Source: Dolomedes plantarius (Eukaryota > Arthropoda > Arachnida > Araneae > Dolomedidae). Taken from it: a stretch of 64,000 nt of DNA. The DNA lies in the NCBI GenBank assembly GCA_907164885.2, contig OU015501.1, positions 66,502,808 through 66,566,807 of the forward strand, read 5' to 3'. Of this stretch, positions 37,536 to 49,700 are shown piece after piece. A program made the translations under genes and the position numbers. The notes beneath the pieces were generated by a model. That model was not told the origin of the DNA, made no database searches, and was given only the letters and a program-made list of their open reading frames with translations. The stretch's first letter is position 1, and each line of letters opens with the position of its first letter.

Positions 37536-38590
37536 GAATAATTCGGGGATGTTAAATTTGAAAAATAGAGCTGGCTACAACAAAAGTCTCTTTTCTTATT
37601 TTTTATTTTTTTATTATGGTTCCTTTCTTTTATTATAAGCCATTTGTTATTACTTATAAATTTTCCGGGATGGAATTTTTTGCTGAGACATAACGAAGCT
37701 GAGGCTTGGCCAAATGTTATGTGTGTAATACATAAAAAATACAACATGGAATGCAATTCGCTTCATGACATTCTTTGTCTCGGCTCTGTTCCTTTGATAC
37801 AAATGACTCTTAGAAGTGTTATATACATTTATACAAATAGAGGTTATAAATTTTTTTTTCTGCTGAAATACAAATTTCCTATCATAAATAATAATTTCTT
37901 TTAGGTAGCTAAATTATACTCAGAAGAAAAATCTTATAGTTACTCAAAATAGGAGTTCTAGGAAAATTGATTAGAAGATTAAAAGAGAAAAATTTAAGAA
38001 ACTTTCAAAACGTATTTAAAAAAGTATATTTTTTTTAATTCAAGTCTTTCTCAACTACCAATTTGGAGTTTTAACTGAAAGTCTCTATCTATGAGAAATA
38101 AATATCAGTTACGCAATATTCAAAAGTTAAATTTTATTTTTACTCCATTTTATATTCTACTTCTGGAAAATTATCGAAATGGCTGCATGCTTTCATTTCT
38201 GTTTCATGTTGCGTTCCCAAAGTTTAAATAAACTTCAAACAATACATTCATATAAATGACTGCAGTATTGACGCTGTTTTCTAATTTTAAAGAATCTTAT
38301 TAGAAAATTTATGAGGACTCTTTTAATTATAGTAAGTAATAAATCTGATTTAACAATATTTTCCTTCATAAATTTGTATAAATATTGTTTGAAATTGTGT
38401 AAATATTGTTTTTAATTATCAAATACATCGCTTTATCAGTTAAAAAAGAATTGTAGTTACTATCTTGACACAACTTTTATATTCCTTCTTCCTTAATTTC
38501 TGTTAATTTATTGACGTCAATATTAAATAGGTCTAATAAATATTTTTATATTTTCCAATAAATTAAACTAAAATTATATCCTTTTTATAT

Positions 38591-38814
38591 GGGGCTTGTG
38601 GCGGCCCAGTGGTACAGCGTGCTTGTTTTCGGTGCTGAGGGTGCTCGGATCGAATCCTGGCGTCGCGCCACGAAAAATGTCTCCGTTCGTGTCGTCCCTT
38701 CATAGGGGGTAATGCTGTCCGCCTATATGGTGCCCCCACAATAAAATGGGCAGTAAAATTGCGGCGTAGTATAGGCGAATGTTTGACGACAAGTACCTCT
38801 CCATTGGAAAAAAA
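38591..38814 (+). repeat. tRNA-derived SINE with target-site duplication
   Basis: The head has an A-box-like GTGGCGGCCCAGTGGTACAG and a B-box-like GGATCGAATCC. The body includes GTCGTCCCTTCATAGGGG, and an A-run ends it. Flanked by ATATCCTTTTTATAT (38576-38590) and ATATCCTTTCATA (38815-38827), an imperfect target duplication. Confidence 0.85.
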
Positions 38815-39463
38815 ATATCCTTTCATATCTGATGAAAGAGTGAAAAAAGGCATATTGGCAATCTCTTGAAAGTGCACAGAAATCTTCATTAAAATATCAA
38901 TCATTGCATTGATATTGTCTGATACTTACAAAAAGTTTTCAATAGAAGAATTTCCATTGCAGTTTAATAAAGGATAAAAATATTTATTGCGAAATAATTT
39001 TGCAATATGCGCTGAACTAAAGGTATACAAATCTAACAGCACGTTGGACTCACTTTGGCTTGCAATGCTTTTAAAACGCACCTAATGGTTTCGATAAGAT
39101 TCCACCAACTTTATGAGTCACATCATTGATCAGTCCAAAACGGACGCAATTTAAAGCTCAAGTCCTAGACGAAGTGTATTTAATAAATCATTAAACACGA
39201 TAATATAGGGCTGATTGGCAATTAAACCTAATCTTGGAATTTCATGCTAGGAATGCAAGTTGTCATCACGCATTTCTCTTGACTTGATTACGACCTCGTC
39301 GAAAAACTCCTCTAGGGAATATTCCATAAAATTCCTAATTGAACTGTCATCAAAAAATGAGCTGGCCACTGCAGAAGTATAAATAATTATATAGATATAC
39401 TTTTTATAATAGATTGTAATGATTCAAGTCACGCAGTATCGAATGATCGCTTTTGAAAATATA

Positions 39464-40647
39464 CACTATCTATCAATAAGTATTTCGACACCCATGCAAA
39501 TGACTATATCTGCGGTCCTGATATACGTCACGCAATCCGTCGTTAAAATCGTGTAGGAAACAACATTGGCATTAGTCACATGCAAGATGCCACGAAGTGC
39601 AGAGTTTTCTGATTTGGAGAAAGGTGTAATCGTCGGGTATCACATAAATGGTCGATTCTTAAGGGACATATCTAGCGAGCTGAATTACCCAAAATCGACA
39701 GTGGACTATGTGAGTCAGAAGTGGAAGGGGAGCGGTGATTGTCGGAATATGACCCGAGTCGGCAGACCCACAAAAATGGGAGAGAGAGACCAACGGATGC
39801 TGTCCATTGAAATTCGGAAGAACCGTACCCAACCGATGTCCCACATACTCCAGGAGTTTCAACAGGCATCCGAGAGTATAGTTTCGATGAATACCATCTG
39901 TAAGGAATCACATGTGCTTGGTTTTCATGGTCGTGCTGGCGTCCATAAGCCTTTGATCACAAAGTCCAACCACTCTGCTCGGTTAATGTGGTGAAAAGCC
40001 CGTCGAAAGTGGATCGTAGATCAGTGGAAACGGGTTCTCTGGAGCGGTGAATCAAGGTTCACCTCCACCGTTCGGATGGCAAGCTCTGGGTCTGGCGTCT
40101 ACCCACACTAAAAGTTCGGCGGAGATGGAACTGTGATCTGGGGCTGTTTCTCTTGGTATGGACTGGGACCTTGGTCCCAATTCATGGTAAGCTCAGCTCC
40201 AACGCCTACTGCACTATTTTGGATGACAGTGTGCTTCTTACGATGGGGAAGTTTTACGGGCTGGACCCATGTTACATCCAGGACGACAACTCCAGCTGTC
40301 ATGTTGCCGGGTCTACCATAGATTGGTATGGTGACAATGGAATAAACCGAATGGAATGGCCTGCCCAGAGCCCAGACCGAAACACTATTGAGAACCTATG
40401 GGACGAGTTGGATCGACGAATTAAGGGGTGCAACAACCACCCAAAATCGTTGAAGGAACTTACATGTCTTCTCCAAGTCGAGTGGGAGAAAATACCACTA
40501 GCCGTCATACAAGGACTTTTGGAATGCATGCACCGGAGAGTTGAGGCTGCAATTGCCTCTCGTGAAGGCTCTACAAATTATTGAATATGAATGAATTTCG
40601 TTTTTCTTTTCTATCACAGGTGTCCAAATAATTATTGGCAGATGGTG
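39464..40647 (+). mobile_element. Tc1-like DNA transposon, DD34E
   Basis: 1184 bp. Ends CACTATCTATCAATAAGTAT and, inverted at the right, CACCATCTGCCAATAATTAT, with TA on both sides. Unlike the others it is not inside a (TA)n array. Confidence 0.88.
39587..40584 (+). pseudogene. Tc1-like transposase with stop, frameshifts and a lost catalytic aspartate
   Basis: Start at 39587 (MPRSAEFSDLEKGVIVGYH). Two helix-turn-helix segments (NYPKSTVDYVSQKWK and the region around MNTICKESHVLGF) precede a TGA at 39992. The next segment has LWSGESRF where the family has SDESRF, so the first catalytic D is G. The frame changes around 40070-40160. YIQDDNSSCH (second D) and SPDRNTIENLW (E) follow, 34 residues apart, and the C-terminus RRVEAAIASREGS is complete. 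Confidence 0.88.
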
Positions 40648-40873
40648 TATATCTTTCTTATGACCCACATTATGGAAGAAAGGGTGTGCATTGTCTGTAA
40701 CAAGCTTTAAATATCTAAGGACATTCTGAAATATATCTACAGTTATAAAAGTTGTTCTTTTATTGCTGACTGACGTTCATAATGTAATAAAAGAGCCACC
40801 ATTTCTGTACTACTTCCATATACACATTAGAATTCGTATAGAGTGCTTAACATAAGAAATCTTTGAGAAATGT

Positions 40874-40877
<4 letters not shown>

Positions 40878-40929
<52 letters not shown>
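40878..40929. repeat. (TA)n microsatellite
   Basis: About 25 TA units, no adjacent transposon end. Confidence 0.9.
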
Positions 40930-40931
<2 letters not shown>

Positions 40932-41891
40932 CTTTCATGACGATAGGCGAGAGAATATTATTTGATTATTTCCCGATGCATGCGAAATATATATATACAA
41001 AAAAGGCAATAAATAATTTTCATCGGATTCCTTGAAACGCTAAAAATCACATGCCAGGGTTCACTCAAAATACCTAATCATAGATCTATACCATGATTTC
41101 AAAAGAATAATACTGTAATATCATATTTTATATACTTGCATTTATGGAAACAACTTACTCAGAGTGAAAAACATAAAGCTCGAAGCTATCTTTATATTTT
41201 GATTAACCATCTCTGCTTCCCTGAAAGCATTTTCTCCCTCCTCAGTTCCCCTGAACATATTTCTCAATACTTCTACTTTGTAGCTCAATGGATTTCCTTC
41301 GTCTAGTAACTTTTGCAGTTTTATTTAGCTATGTTATTGAGTAAGTTTAAATCTAAAAATCTCTTATTATTGTTTTTTTTTCACATTATTGGATATTTCC
41401 AACAATATCATGACAATTACTTCTAATAAGGGTCTAAAGGGATAACTTAATAAATAATTTATGTGTGAAATGTATTGTAAAAAAACTGATGAATAAAGTT
41501 ATTTTAGAAACCTTCAAATGCTGCAAGCATGATGTTAGAATCATCTACTATAAGGTTTAAATTCAATCTACACTTTTTTTTGAAGCTGTACAGCTCCTCA
41601 GAGGGCTTAATTAATGATTCTATTTTTCCCATTTGTCAACCAAAAATTTATTTCGAGTATTCAAAAAGTATATTCCTTACGAAAAAGCAAGTTGAAGCCA
41701 CAATCTTGGAAAATGTTAAGAAATATTCTGCTAAAACTGTACTTCACATACCTTTTGTAGATAAATCAAAGCCCATATATTATCTCATTGTTCATTTTTT
41801 TAACAAATCGACTTTCAATTAATAGAGGAAATAGAAAACTAGAGGATTTTATTTTAAAGTAATGCAACCATTTTGAGTTCCTCAACAAATT

Positions 41892-41980
41892 ACAGTAGAC
41901 CCTCCGCATTCGTTGGTGTAAGTTTCACAGGACCTCTATCACTTAAGTGGAAAATCCTCGAAAAATATCCACCACCACTC
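41892..41980 (+). mobile_element. possible pogo/Tigger-like terminal fragment
   Basis: CAGTAGACCCTCCGCATTCG resembles the ends of pogo/Tigger elements, and the following sequence (CACTTAAGTGGAAAATCC) fits the same style. No matching right end was found. Confidence 0.3.
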
Positions 41981-42640
41981 CCCTCCAATCTTAGCTCTTA
42001 ACACTGTTCAACATATAGAAAACACACACAGTTTAAGTCAAAGAACGTTAAATAAAGCAACAGTTAACTAATAAATATAAAATTACACTTCTAACAATGA
42101 AACATGATACGCACACACTGCAATTAGAGGCAATACAGGAAACGTATAGTATGAGACAAAACGTATATACAGTATTCAAATGGAAGTAAGCTTTCTAACG
42201 TTTATATAATTCAGTTATAGTCAGTACTTTAAAGAGTGTTTGGTAAACTTCAATTATTTAAGCATAAGAGAAAGCTGCAGAAATCGTTGAAATTGTGTAA
42301 CTGTCGATGCCAAACTCTTGAATAATGAAATCTTGGATTGTTAAATTTATGATGGTGGACTATAATTGCAATTTAAGCTACTAAATTTAGTTAAATCGTA
42401 AGGCAGCTTTGTAAAAACATTAATTTGCTAAAGTTCTTCATGCAGTTAACAAAACAAGTAATTTTAATTTTAAAATAAAAATACGGTTTTACTTTATGCG
42501 TAGGAATGATAGGAACACTCCATCATAGGAAGAGTAAAACATAATACATGGCAGATTATATATATTATCTTTATTAGATAATAAAACTTTAAAGCTACCA
42601 AAGAACAATATCAAGTCTCATATAAACTTTAAAAAACCCC

Positions 42641-42832
42641 ACATGGTTAAATGATTATCGTTCTGTACTTGGGTTCAAATCATGAGTAAGGCTTGGTCGT
42701 TTCCGTGTTGTCCCCTCTTAGGAAATAGTGCTGGCTCGCCTAAATGGTGCTCGCAAAATAAAGATGCCAGCAAAACTTCGCGGTCTTCACGAACCAATGT
42801 CAGAGACAAATGCCTGCCTCATTTAAAAAAAA
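42641..42832 (+). repeat. tRNA-derived SINE, degenerate
   Basis: B-box-like GGGTTCAAATC near 42660, then the body module CGCCTAAATGGTGCTCGCAA ... GCAAAACTTCGCGG, ending in an A-run. The A box is weak. The same module occurs at 38.6 and 43.7 kb in the same orientation relative to the head, and inverted at 45.2 kb. Confidence 0.6.
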
Positions 42833-43299
42833 CCTTATGAAATCAAGTCGACAAAATAATTTTACAATCAAGTTTCGAATGCCTAAAACAGCCTTGTTCC
42901 TCAGAGAGTAAAGCCTGACATGCTACAGCGAAATGCTATGAGCTATGAAGTAAGAATGTTCATACTATAGTTATAGAAATTTTATAAAGGTATGAGTTAC
43001 GGGGTTCTAAAATACGCCTCTTACTATCCATTTGGACTATGATTTAGTTATTTTCAGCAAATTTGAATCAAGAATATATTACTTGAGATGTATATTTTCT
43101 ATATGATGACCTCGGGTTTTATCTTAAACCTTTGTAGTATCAAGCTATGACCTATCTCAAAGTTTTCTCTTTAAACGCCAAACTCAAAAATATGGCTACG
43201 TTCATTGCAAATATCCCTAACAGCTCTAACGGCCAAAACTTGATTAAAACAGCTTGCCATCATAGAATCAACTTCGAATTTTCTTCTTTAAATCATGTA

Positions 43300-44004
43300 C
43301 ACCTATCCCTCGATTTACACGGTAGATGCGTTGCATGACAAATCGTGTAAATCAAAACCATGTAAAACAATGCACAGCATTCATATTAAACAAGAGAATA
43401 AGTGCAATCCGTAGATATGTTTATAAAAACACTGTAAAAATGCAAAGAGTTTATGTCGAAGTGAGGACAAAGCAATTATAGTAATATGCAATGATAAATT
43501 ATTTATTTACATATGTATTTCAAAAATTAACGTCTTACCTCGTGTAGAACTGAACTAGTAAGGACAGTAGGGAAATGAAACAAAATCTACTTTAATGACG
43601 CCAATGCTAAACGCGACGCAAAGCCCTTGTGACGTCTGTGCATATAATTAATAAGTGCGTTCAGTGTTTGTTTTTCTAGTGGAAGCACTTCTCGTGTAGA
43701 CATTCGCCTATAATTCACCACAGTTTTGCTGGCCATTTTATTACGGAGGTACCGTATAGGTGGACCAGCAGTACCCCCTATGAAGGGACGACATATACGG
43801 AGGTATTTGAGTGACGCGACGCCGGGGTTCGATCCGAGCACCCTCAGCACCGAAAGTCAGTGAGCTGTACCACAGGGCCACAACAAGCCCACGAAACTGC
43901 CAACTAATCAAATAATACATAGATACTTTTATTTATAAAATTTCGAAACCATGTAAAAGTTAAGCCGTGTAAACCGAGTAATCATGCAAATCGAGGGACA
44001 GGTG
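43300..44004. mobile_element. pogo-like non-autonomous element with a SINE inside
   Basis: Ends CACCTATCCCTCGATTTACA and, inverted at the right, CACCTGTCCCTCGATTTGCA, with TA on each side. Ends of this style belong to pogo/Tigger-type elements. The interior is non-coding. A SINE on the - strand occupies 43670-43892. Confidence 0.7.
43670..43892 (-). repeat. tRNA-derived SINE
   Basis: On the - strand, TTGTGGCCCTGTGGTACAGC (A-box region) and GGATCGAACCCCG (B box) are followed by GTCGTCCCTTCATAGGGG. It is the closest relative in the window of the 38591 SINE. Nested in the pogo-like element, hence younger. Confidence 0.8.
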
Positions 44005-45108
44005 TACTAGGAAAGTTTTAGGGGAATTAAAATAGTTTTGTGTAATCTTCGACGGTTAACAGTTACACAATGATGATAAACAGTTCAGTTAATCGTCAAG
44101 GAAGCAAGTAGGCAACTTTTCAAATTATTATAAGGAAATTTCCGTCTCATAAAGATTCTTTAGATGAACTTCCCCAACAGTTTTCACTTTTTTAAAAATA
44201 TTCATGCAATAATTTTAAGAGAAAATTTTTATTTCACCCTGCAAGACATGATTTTTTCTTTGCCGTTAGATCATATCTGAGTCATATTTATATTTTTGTA
44301 GCTAAACCAAAAAGGGTAGAAAGCATATTTTAAAAATTAGTCATTGAAAGGCGTAGTATTGTGAAACAGAAAAGAAAACATTAAAAGAACAAATGCTTCA
44401 AACTCATGAAAAATAGCATTTAATTTTTGGCTATTGCACAAACATTTTACTATCTTTTGATTCCCCTACAAATTTTGCTGCTTTAGTAAAAAAAGGATAA
44501 AATTTTAATAAAAACATATTCCTACTTGTTTATGGTTGTAGCCATAATTGACTAAACCAGTGGTAACTGGGATTTTTCTTTAATAACACATCCCAGACAC
44601 TAAAGGCCTTTAATAACATTCATAACTGCCGACTGAGTGGATACACGAACATAGTACGTATCTATTAGAAAGATGACGATAAACATCTTAATAAGATCTG
44701 TGTAAGCTCTGTTCCTTTCCAGTACCATATAAAAAAAGCATTGATAAAAAAAAACTTCTCAAATTTTCCTCATATTAATAGTTTCTTGACTCCCCCAACC
44801 CTTCCACACTTTTAAATAATTTCAGAAACACGCTACATATTCTGCCGGGGAATTCCTGAAAATGAACTATATCAGATGAGAACTTCTAACTCTTCAATCT
44901 TGAAATGAGCATCCCCATTGATATTCCATGTACCAATAATCTATAAAAGTATTCCCTATACTAATACATTACTTTGATTTTTTTTAAAGCTGAGTATCCG
45001 ATTGGATTAATCTATGATTGTAAACATTAAAGCGTTGCACCGGATGTCTAATATGGAGACCAGTACTGCGTAAGGTTCTTTGGATAGTGGTTATGAGACC
45101 CTGTTCTT

Positions 45109-45376
45109 TAGCCGGAGGATGGCTGAATGGCTAGGGCTTTGGCCTTCGGTACCAGCGTCTGTGGGATTAAGTCCCACTCTTGGCATGGACGTTTAGCCGT
45201 TGTAGCTGTTTGTATCTAACATTGGTTCATGAAGACCCGCGAAGTTTTGCTGCCATCTTTATTTTGGGAGCACCATTTAGGCGTCTATGTAGCCGTTCGG
45301 AATCGGCTTTAAGCAGTAGGTCCCGGTCTAATTAGCCCTCGTGTAGCAAAAAGTTAACCCTAGCGCTCCAAACCAA
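45109..45376 (+). repeat. tRNA-derived SINE with target-site duplication and an inverted body module
   Basis: The head GGATGGCTGAATGGCTAGGG (A box) and GGGATTAAGTCCCAC (B box) is tRNA-like. It is flanked by an 11-bp duplication ACCCTGTTCTT (45098-45108 and 45377-45387), so the insertion limits are firm. Its body carries CGCGAAGTTTTGCTGCCATC ... AGCACCATTTAGGCG, the reverse complement of the module in the 42641 SINE. Confidence 0.85.
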
Positions 45377-46779
45377 ACCCTGTTCTTGAAGTACCCTGGC
45401 TAAGTTCCTAGATCAGTATTTACCCTCTGATCATTCTCATGAACAATACAAGTAAGGATAGTTGTCTATCCCTATAGGAATCGATGCTCATAAGGCATCC
45501 ATAACTGACCCTTTTATTGTCGCTCAAAATCATGTAGGTTCAAAATCTAAGAGCCCTTCTTCCCCATCGCAATTAACTCTCAGAATCCTCTTTTCCACAT
45601 GTGTATATCTTGATTTAAATTATTTTATTAATCTCGTTAGGAAGGCTGAGTTTTTCTTTTAAATCTCACCAATTATCTTCATTATTTCATTAAATATGAT
45701 AGACAAAGTAATGATATGATATGATGATAAATATGATATTCAAAGTGAAGAGAAAAGCAGTCACTTTAGATACTCCGTATTTCCCTATAAAAAAAGAAAC
45801 AACAGTTAGAAAAAAAGGATAAGAAAGATCAGTTTTCTCCGATTTCAGACGGTGGATATTCACACACTAGTCCAGTAGAAGAATTTCAATTAAAGTCATA
45901 AACTGTTACATAACTTCTGAGATATAAAAGCAGCGTAAAGATATAAAAGCAGCGTAAAATAAAGCGGTGCAACTAAAACTACTTTTTTGGTCTTTAAAAG
46001 CCGTGGTATAAGTAATAGCAAAGCGTGTGAACGTTTTGAAATACTTTATAATGTTACATAAAAATTGCTAAAAAGAGACCTGAAATATGTTTATAGCAAT
46101 ATTACCCGTTGAATGGTTACAAGCCACGTTAACGTGTCTATATCTAGTTTTCAACCAAAATAAGTATAAATATTCTTTTAATCACAACCGATGAAATAAT
46201 CAAACCTCATGAAATGAACTAAGTGTTGGGCATAAACTGAGCTTCTTACATAGATCCCTTTTGATTACAATAGATTAACAAACCTTCAGCATCCTATTTC
46301 TCTCGCAGCAAAACTTCCAAACTACCAAATCAGTCAAACCATATCAGTCACAGTATAAAGTATTCTAGGACAAAATTGTCACATTCCCATGTGTTTCCTC
46401 TGTGCCGATAACACTTCTTACGAACTCCGGGGTGTCGTCCAGCACTTTAGTGCTATTTGTTTAATGATAAATATGTTTCAACTTGAAATGGACACCTTAT
46501 TATGAATTTTATAAGCATGTTTTGAACAAGACATCCCGTTGAATTACGCATTTATCTGATAGGATGCTCCTATACGGTGCTGAGCTGCAGAGATCATATA
46601 TACTTATATATTAATATCCCTATTAATAAGAAATTTTCCTACCCCAGTTTTAGATTTCTACGTTGTTTTTCTCTAAGAACATTTAACATAGATGGTATTT
46701 TCCCACGGTAGGTATCCCTCACTTAAATTACTCAAAAGAATAATTATACTTTTGTTATACGATCCCAACGTTTCACCAG

Positions 46780-48051
46780 CTACCTGAGCTCTGTGAGGAC
46801 GAGTATTGTCCCTCTGATCACCCTTCTGATACCAATGAAGGTGGTAGTGATTATGAGGAGATGTCATCAATTCCTCAACGTTTCAGACAGGATTAATTAA
46901 ATGACCTCATCAGAGATCTCAACCTGTCAAAAAGAGATTTTGAAATTACTGACTTCCAGGTTGAACGACAAAAAATTACTGGAACAAGGAACCAACATTG
47001 CCTTTTATCGTACAAGAGAAAAGGATCTGCTGCCCTTCTTCTCTGAAGATGACAATCTTATATTATGTCATGAACTTAGAGGAATCCTGGGAAAAATAGG
47101 TCTTCCTGAATATTTTCCAGATGATTGCCACCTATTTATTGACAGCTCAAAGCGAAGTTTGAAATGTGTCCTTCTGCACATTGGGAAGAAATATAGTTGA
47201 ATACCAATTGCTCAATCAACGAAAATGAAAGAAGAATATGACACCATAGCTTTGGTCTTGGAGAAGATAAAGTATCATGAACATCAGTGGGTGATTTATG
47301 TGGACTTAAAAATGGTAAACTTTCTCCTTGGGCAGCAAAGTGGCTACACCAAATATCCTTGCATCGTGTGTCTCTGGAATAGCAAAGACAAAACACACCA
47401 CTGGGTTAGAAAAGAGTGGCCTAAGAGAGAAAACATGGACGTTGGGGAAAAGAATGCCATTAACGACCCCTTAGTTGGACGAGAGAAAATCATCTTTCCT
47501 CCACTGCATATCAAGCTGGGCCTAATGACACAGTTTATAAAGGCTCTTGATAAGAACGGATCATGCTTTGCATATATAGGGAAAAAATGCCTAAGTTGAG
47601 TACGGAAAAAAATTGAAGCAGGAATATTTGACGGCCCACAAATAAGACAACTCATTAAGGATCCTGCCTTCGTAAATTTTTGAATGAGGCTGAGCTAAAA
47701 GCCTGAACTTTATTTGTTGCAGTTGTCAAAAATTTTCTGGGCAAATGCAAAGCTGAAAACTATGTTGAACTGGTAAACGTGATGCTAAACAGTTTCAGAT
47801 CCCTTGGGTGTAACATGAGCATTAAGGTGCACTATTTACACAGTCACTTAGACCGTTTTCCTGAAAATTTAGGAGACACCAGTGAGGAACAAGGTGAAAG
47901 ATTTCACCAGGATATTAAAACTATGGAGGACCACTACCAAGGAAGATGGGACGCGCACATGATGGCAGATTACTGCTGGAGTTTAAAAAGGGACTATTCC
48001 AAAATACATTCAAGAATGTCACGGAAAACAAGTTTCCGAAGTGTTCAGTGA
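46780..48051 (+). pseudogene. broken copy of an unnamed repetitive arthropod ORF
   Basis: Conserved-looking pieces in shifting frames: SIPQRFRQD then stop, DLIRDLNLSKRD, LFIDSSKRSLKCVLLHIG, EKIKYHEHQWVIYVDLK, LLGQQSGYTKYPCIVCLW, FPPLHIKLGLMTQFIKAL, GPQIRQLIKDPAF, SLGCNMSIKVHYLHSHLDRF, EEQGERFHQDIKTME, WDAHMMADYCWSLKRD. From memory, this array is a family found in many copies in arthropod genomes and annotated only as uncharacterised, probably transposon-derived. The C-(x2)-C near YPCIVCLW and the HLxRFPENLG block are its signatures. At least two stops (47198, 47598) and several frame changes make it a pseudogene. Confidence 0.65.
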
Positions 48052-48167
48052 CTAGTTGGTTTCATCAATGACTTTTTCCTCTTTCTTGCTCTTTGCAATT
48101 AGATAAGTACTACTGCAATATTCTCTATGATTTTTATGTTCCTTTAACATATTTAAAAAATATAATA

Positions 48168-48181
48168 ATAATAATAATAAA
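48168..48181. repeat. short (ATA)n repeat
   Basis: About five ATA units after the repeat ORF. Confidence 0.8.
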
Positions 48182-48607
48182 TTTCGTGTTTATTTTTTTT
48201 TATTTGATCCATGAATTTAACTTAAAATAGTGTAACGCATATTTCCCTAAAATGTTATATCTTAGAAATCTGAGCTGCTAGGCAAATTCTATTGCCATAT
48301 TTAAATTCAGGGCATTTAATTCATATGAAATCAGCTCCAAATACCCCGGCACCAAAACCACTGTTTACCAGTGTAATAAGAAAAATATTTTCTAATACAC
48401 GCATCCTAAATGAATAAAAACAATTAATTTCATGCACCTGTAGGTAAATATTCATTTGATCTAAAACAAATTTCGACATAATACTCTATGTCTTGTAAAG
48501 AAAATTATCAACTTTATTAATTGCAAATTTTACTGTAAAAAACAAATACAACAGATTTTTTCAATTTTTCTGTAAATTAAATATTTATTGTATTTATGAA
48601 AAAGGCA

Positions 48608-48849
48608 AAATGTCTTGTTAGTAAATTTTCTTATTATCTATTTACGTACAGCTAATTCGATGAAAATTTTCTCTTGGACTTTGAACGCAATTAAAATCCA
48701 TAAACCGAAACAAGAATAATTGCTACATTCACTAATTTTGGTTTAATGTGTCTTCCCTAAGCAGAAACTATTTGCGAGCCATGCGATAATTACATACTAA
48801 ATGATAAATGTGAGTTATCCCTACAAATTTCCAAATTTCCCCTCTTGTA
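48608..48849. repeat. 240-bp duplicated module, copy A
   Basis: Aligns over its whole length with 49051-49291 in direct orientation. Shared blocks in order: GTTAGTAAATTT, TCTATTTAC, GGCTAAT/AGCTAAT, TTTCTCTTG, CACTAATTTTGGTTTAA, GTGTCTT, TGCG(A/G)G(C/T), GGTAATTACATA/GATAATTACATA, GTTATC. No open frame. Non-coding constraint or simple duplication are both possible. Confidence 0.8.
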
Positions 48850-49050
48850 GGATTTGCATTATAATAAAAATAATAATAATGAATAAATTAGTAATTTGAA
48901 TAATTTATATATAATATTTAAATATTAAATCTTTCCCAAATGATTTAAAACATTACTGATAATAAATTTCAATAATACAATCAAAAGCAATAGCAATATT
49001 TCTTGTCTTTACCAATAAATTATTTTCTTTAATGTATTAGTAATCAAACG

Positions 49051-49291
49051 AAATGCTTCGTTAGTAAATTTCCTTACGGTCTATTTACATCCGGCTAATC
49101 TAATAAACTGTTTCTCTTGCACTTTACAAACGCTTAAAATCAGTAAACTGAAGTGCTAACAATTGCTCCATACACTAATTTTGGTTTAACGTGTCTTGCG
49201 CTAACAGAAATTACCTGCGAGCTCTGCGGTAATTACATATAAGTTGATGAATGTCAGTTATCGCTACAAGTTTTCGAATTTCCTCTCTTGA
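49051..49291. repeat. 240-bp duplicated module, copy B
   Basis: Direct duplicate of 48608-48849, start-to-start distance about 443 bp. Directly followed by the GC-rich island at 49.3-49.7 kb. The longest shared word is CACTAATTTTGGTTTAA. Confidence 0.8.
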
Positions 49292-49299
49292 TTTAGACA

Positions 49300-49700
49300 T
49301 ATCTATGATTTACTCGTGACGTTTGCCCAATCCAGGTAATCTGAGCCGAGAGCAATTGCAGGTGTCCATTAGTGGCAGTGGCCAGAGATCCGCTTAGTCC
49401 TTTGGTCTAATGGATTTAACAGGCTGAAACTCATTCCAGTCTGTGCGCGTTGGGGCCAGACGAGCAAGAGCTCTTTCCTCTGCCAAAGTGAAAGATCGAG
49501 CATGTCCCGCTTCTCTCCTTATCCCATCGATCAGAAAAGGCCTGAGGCTTGAGATCTGCGTCTTGGACATTGTAGCAGGAAATATGAAGTTGGGACAACG
49601 TCGACAGAGCTCGGGATTTATAACAGGCTGACTCCGAAGCATCCATCAGCTAGAAATTCGTTTCCTTCCTGAAGCGTCCATTCTTTTCCTTCGCCCGATA
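49300..49700. other. GC-rich intronic island, unidentified
   Basis: About 400 bp of balanced composition with open frames on both strands (for example - strand MSKTQISSLRPFLIDGIRRE), none with a known domain. It contains CAG|gtaatc near 49340. Possible alternative exon, promoter, enhancer or old transposon piece. I cannot decide from the sequence. Confidence 0.3.
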
